DNA from: Ficedula albicollis
Lineage: Eukaryota > Chordata > Aves > Passeriformes > Muscicapidae
Assembly: GCF_000247815.1 (NCBI RefSeq)
Contig: NW_004775933.1
Location: 476,825-540,824 of the forward strand
Length of the DNA stretch: 64,000 bases
Direction of reading: 5' to 3'
Within the stretch, counting starts at the first letter, position 1. Each line of letters opens with the position of its first letter. Under the pieces are notes generated by a model. The model was not told the DNA's origin. It saw only the letters and a program-made list of their open reading frames with translations, and did not search any database. The translations under genes and the position numbers were made by a program. Shown one piece after another: positions 1-64,000 of this stretch.

Positions 1-2027
1 ATGAAACCTCCGCCCTGGGATGTGCAAATCCAGAGCCGATTCCTCCACTCCAACTTTTGGGAAAGGGCCATGGAGCAGCCAAAGCTCAGCAGCAGGGACG
101 GGGTTATAAATCCCTATAAAGCCCTATAAATCCCAAAGCCGTGCATTTTCCATGTGGAAAACATGGAGAAGGAGCTGCCCTGTGCAATCCGGGAGCTGTT
201 CCGACGAGAATCCCTGGATTTAATCCCCTATGGATTACATCCCAATCCAACAAAGCAATTTAAAAGTTCTTCTCTATTTTTTAAGCCCAGGTTTAAAATC
301 CTGGCCAGAGCAGGGCAGGAGATGCCATCAGCGGTTTTTCCTGGGAAACTGATCCCTCGGGATCACTTTTCCTGGTTCCTTGCTCATTCGGAGCAGCCAC
401 AGCTCCAAGGAAAACATGGAATCAAGGATAAGTCTCATCCTGCTGAAGGGAGGACGGGACGATCCCGAATCAGCAAAGGTGCCAGAGCAGCCGGATAGTA
501 ATGGGATTTTTCTGGTGGAAAAATGGGAGAAGATTCCTTGCGGGATGAGAATTCGAGGATTAACATCCTCCCAGCACTGGGAAACCCTGGGAATCATGGA
601 ATTATGGAACCATCCAGGGTGGGAAAGAGCTCTGAGCTCAAGTCCAACCCTGCCAAGGTCACAAGTCCTCAAGTGCCACATCCCACAGGATCATCCATGG
701 ACAGGAGGGAACAGCAAATGTGGGAATGTCCCAGCATTCCCACTGGATCCGTGGGAGGCTGAGCAGGTTGCAGATCATGGATTTGTTTGGAAAACAAATC
801 CTGTCCCGGGTCAGGATTTTCCCTCCATTAACACCTGGCAGCAGTGAGCATGGGTTGGGACGTTTTCCCTAAGAATCTTTGGGAATACAAGGGAAAATGA
901 CTGATTTTAAAGGAAGATCAGCGAGGCTCAGCCTGGAGAGAAGGAGGATCAGGAATTTCCTTCTGGCTCTGCACAACTCCCTGAAATTCTGGAGTGAGAT
1001 GGGAGTTGGGATCTCCCCCCAGGGAATAACAGGAAAATAGGGAACGGCCTCAGGTTGTCCAGGGAGAGGCTCAGGTTGGACACCAGCAGGAATTTCCTCA
1101 TGGAAAGGGTGGCCAGGGATTGGAAGCACCCAGGGAGGTTTGGGATCCCCATCCCTGGAGATTTCCAAGGAATTCCTGCATGTAGCATTCAGTGCCAAGG
1201 TAGGGATCGGGCAAAGCTCAGACTCCATGATCCCAAAGGTGTTTTCCAACCTCAGTGATCCCAGAATTCTGCAAATTCTGACACTAAAAAGACCAAGGAT
1301 TCCCAAAAAATGTGTCTGGGAGACAGAGGGAGAGGAGGAAATCAAAGCCCAGCTGCTCCTGGGATTCCTCTCCCAGTTGGAATGGGAGACCTGTGGGACT
1401 GTGGAGCAGCTCCAAGGGAAAACCAGCTCCAGAATTCCATGATGGAATGCAAAGGCCTCAAAATCCAAGAGAAACTGGGATTTTGCAGAGCACCAACTCC
1501 AAATTCCAGGTTTTGCACCACAGCCTTTCCCATTCCCGTGATTTCAGCTTTGGGAATGCGATGTGTCATCCCAGGGATTCCGGTTTTCCAACACGTTTTC
1601 CATAGGTTTACAACATAGAAATGGGATAATACAGGGAAAAGGGAAACTGAGGCTGGATCAGAGAGCAAGAAGTGCTCAGAATCTGTGGGATTTGCTCAGG
1701 CTGGCAGATCCCAAATCCTGCCCCGTGAGGATCCTCTGCACATTCCCAACTCACGGATGGGAAGATCCTTTCCCCTCTCTCTCCTTGGATTTCCACTGGA
1801 ATTTGGGATTTACCAACCAGAGCAGCGGGAAAACTCAAACAAAACAGAGAAGGCTGGAAAATCAGGAATATTTTGGTGGAGGCTTTGGTTAGGTGTCGCT
1901 TCCCAGGTGGAATTCCAACAGGAAGCAGAGTCTTTGGCAGCAGCTGGAGACCTGGATGAGGTTGTTCCTCTCCACTTCCAGAGGCAAAATCCCTTCCCAA
2001 AATTCCCAGGCAGGCACAGGAGCAGCT
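1..2027 (-). other. Downstream of DYSF stop: 3' UTR and flank
   Basis: The dysferlin 3' UTR must begin at 2027 and run toward lower coordinates. I see no AATAAA on the minus strand here; one ATTAAA sits near 218-223, too weak to define the transcript end. The stretch also holds a plus-strand CR1 fragment at 925-1262. Nothing else in it looks coding; open frames are short and lack family similarity. Confidence 0.5.
925..1262 (+). mobile_element. CR1 LINE 3' fragment
   Basis: Plus-strand sequence follows the avian CR1 3' untranslated consensus: lines resembling CTCAGCCTGGAGAGAAGGAGG, then GGAATTTCCTCATGGAAAGG, then CCATCCCTGGAGATTTCCA, ending in TTTTCCAACCTCAGTGATCC. Strongly 5' truncated and old compared with the young CR1 group elsewhere. 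Confidence 0.75.

Positions 2028-64000
<61,973 letters not shown>

Noticed and set aside
218..223. ATTAAA polyadenylation signal for DYSF
   Set aside because: A single weak hexamer 1.8 kb after the stop, without supporting downstream elements; not enough to call a transcript end.

Overview
The window is vertebrate, almost certainly avian, nuclear DNA. It holds most of one protein-coding gene, dysferlin (DYSF), on the minus strand, running from an exon that is cut by the right edge (64000) to the stop codon at 2028-2030. I placed 41 coding exons by matching minus-strand translations to remembered dysferlin family sequence and requiring an AG acceptor, a GT donor and matching phase at every junction. 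Counting back from the terminal exon gives human exons 16 to 55, with exon 37 present twice. Using one copy of exon 37, the joined coding length is 4,833 bases in complete codons, i.e. 1,610 residues plus stop with no internal stop, close to the matching part of the 2,080-residue human protein. The gene spans at least 62 kb, much more compact than the human locus. That, the GC-rich exons and the dense CR1 retroposons (the typical bird LINE) suggest a bird, probably a passerine, and perhaps a microchromosome; species and chromosome are inference.

Layout from the 5' side of the gene: 64000-61362 end of C2C and linker, including the 42-base alternatively spliced exon 17; 60803-55437 FerI/FerA region; 54834-48129 FerB and the nested DysF domains; 47345-42781 C2D; 42007-38121 linker with two tiny exons and the duplicated exon 37; 36314-34011 C2E; 34010-24895 a 9-kb intron; 24894-18345 C2F; 15690-14594 linker; 14385-5658 C2G, broken by a 7.4-kb intron; 4731-2028 juxtamembrane, transmembrane and C-terminal tail. 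Dysferlin is a tail-anchored, multi-C2-domain membrane protein of muscle sarcolemma that acts in calcium-dependent membrane repair. Promoter and exons 1-15 lie outside the window.

The introns are unusual. They hold about 45 CR1 3'-end fragments, many from one near-identical young group, some as head-to-tail dimers, plus many minisatellites. Tandem duplications repeatedly cross exon borders: whole exon 37 (331-bp unit), the 3' ends plus donors of exons 24, 29 and 43, a 12-bp repeat inside exon 31, and an array in intron 37 built from the acceptor and first codons of exon 38. Several uninterrupted poly-G runs (up to 967 bases) sit where repeat sequence is missing and look like assembly or base-calling artefacts. 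I found no second gene, RNA gene or CRISPR array.
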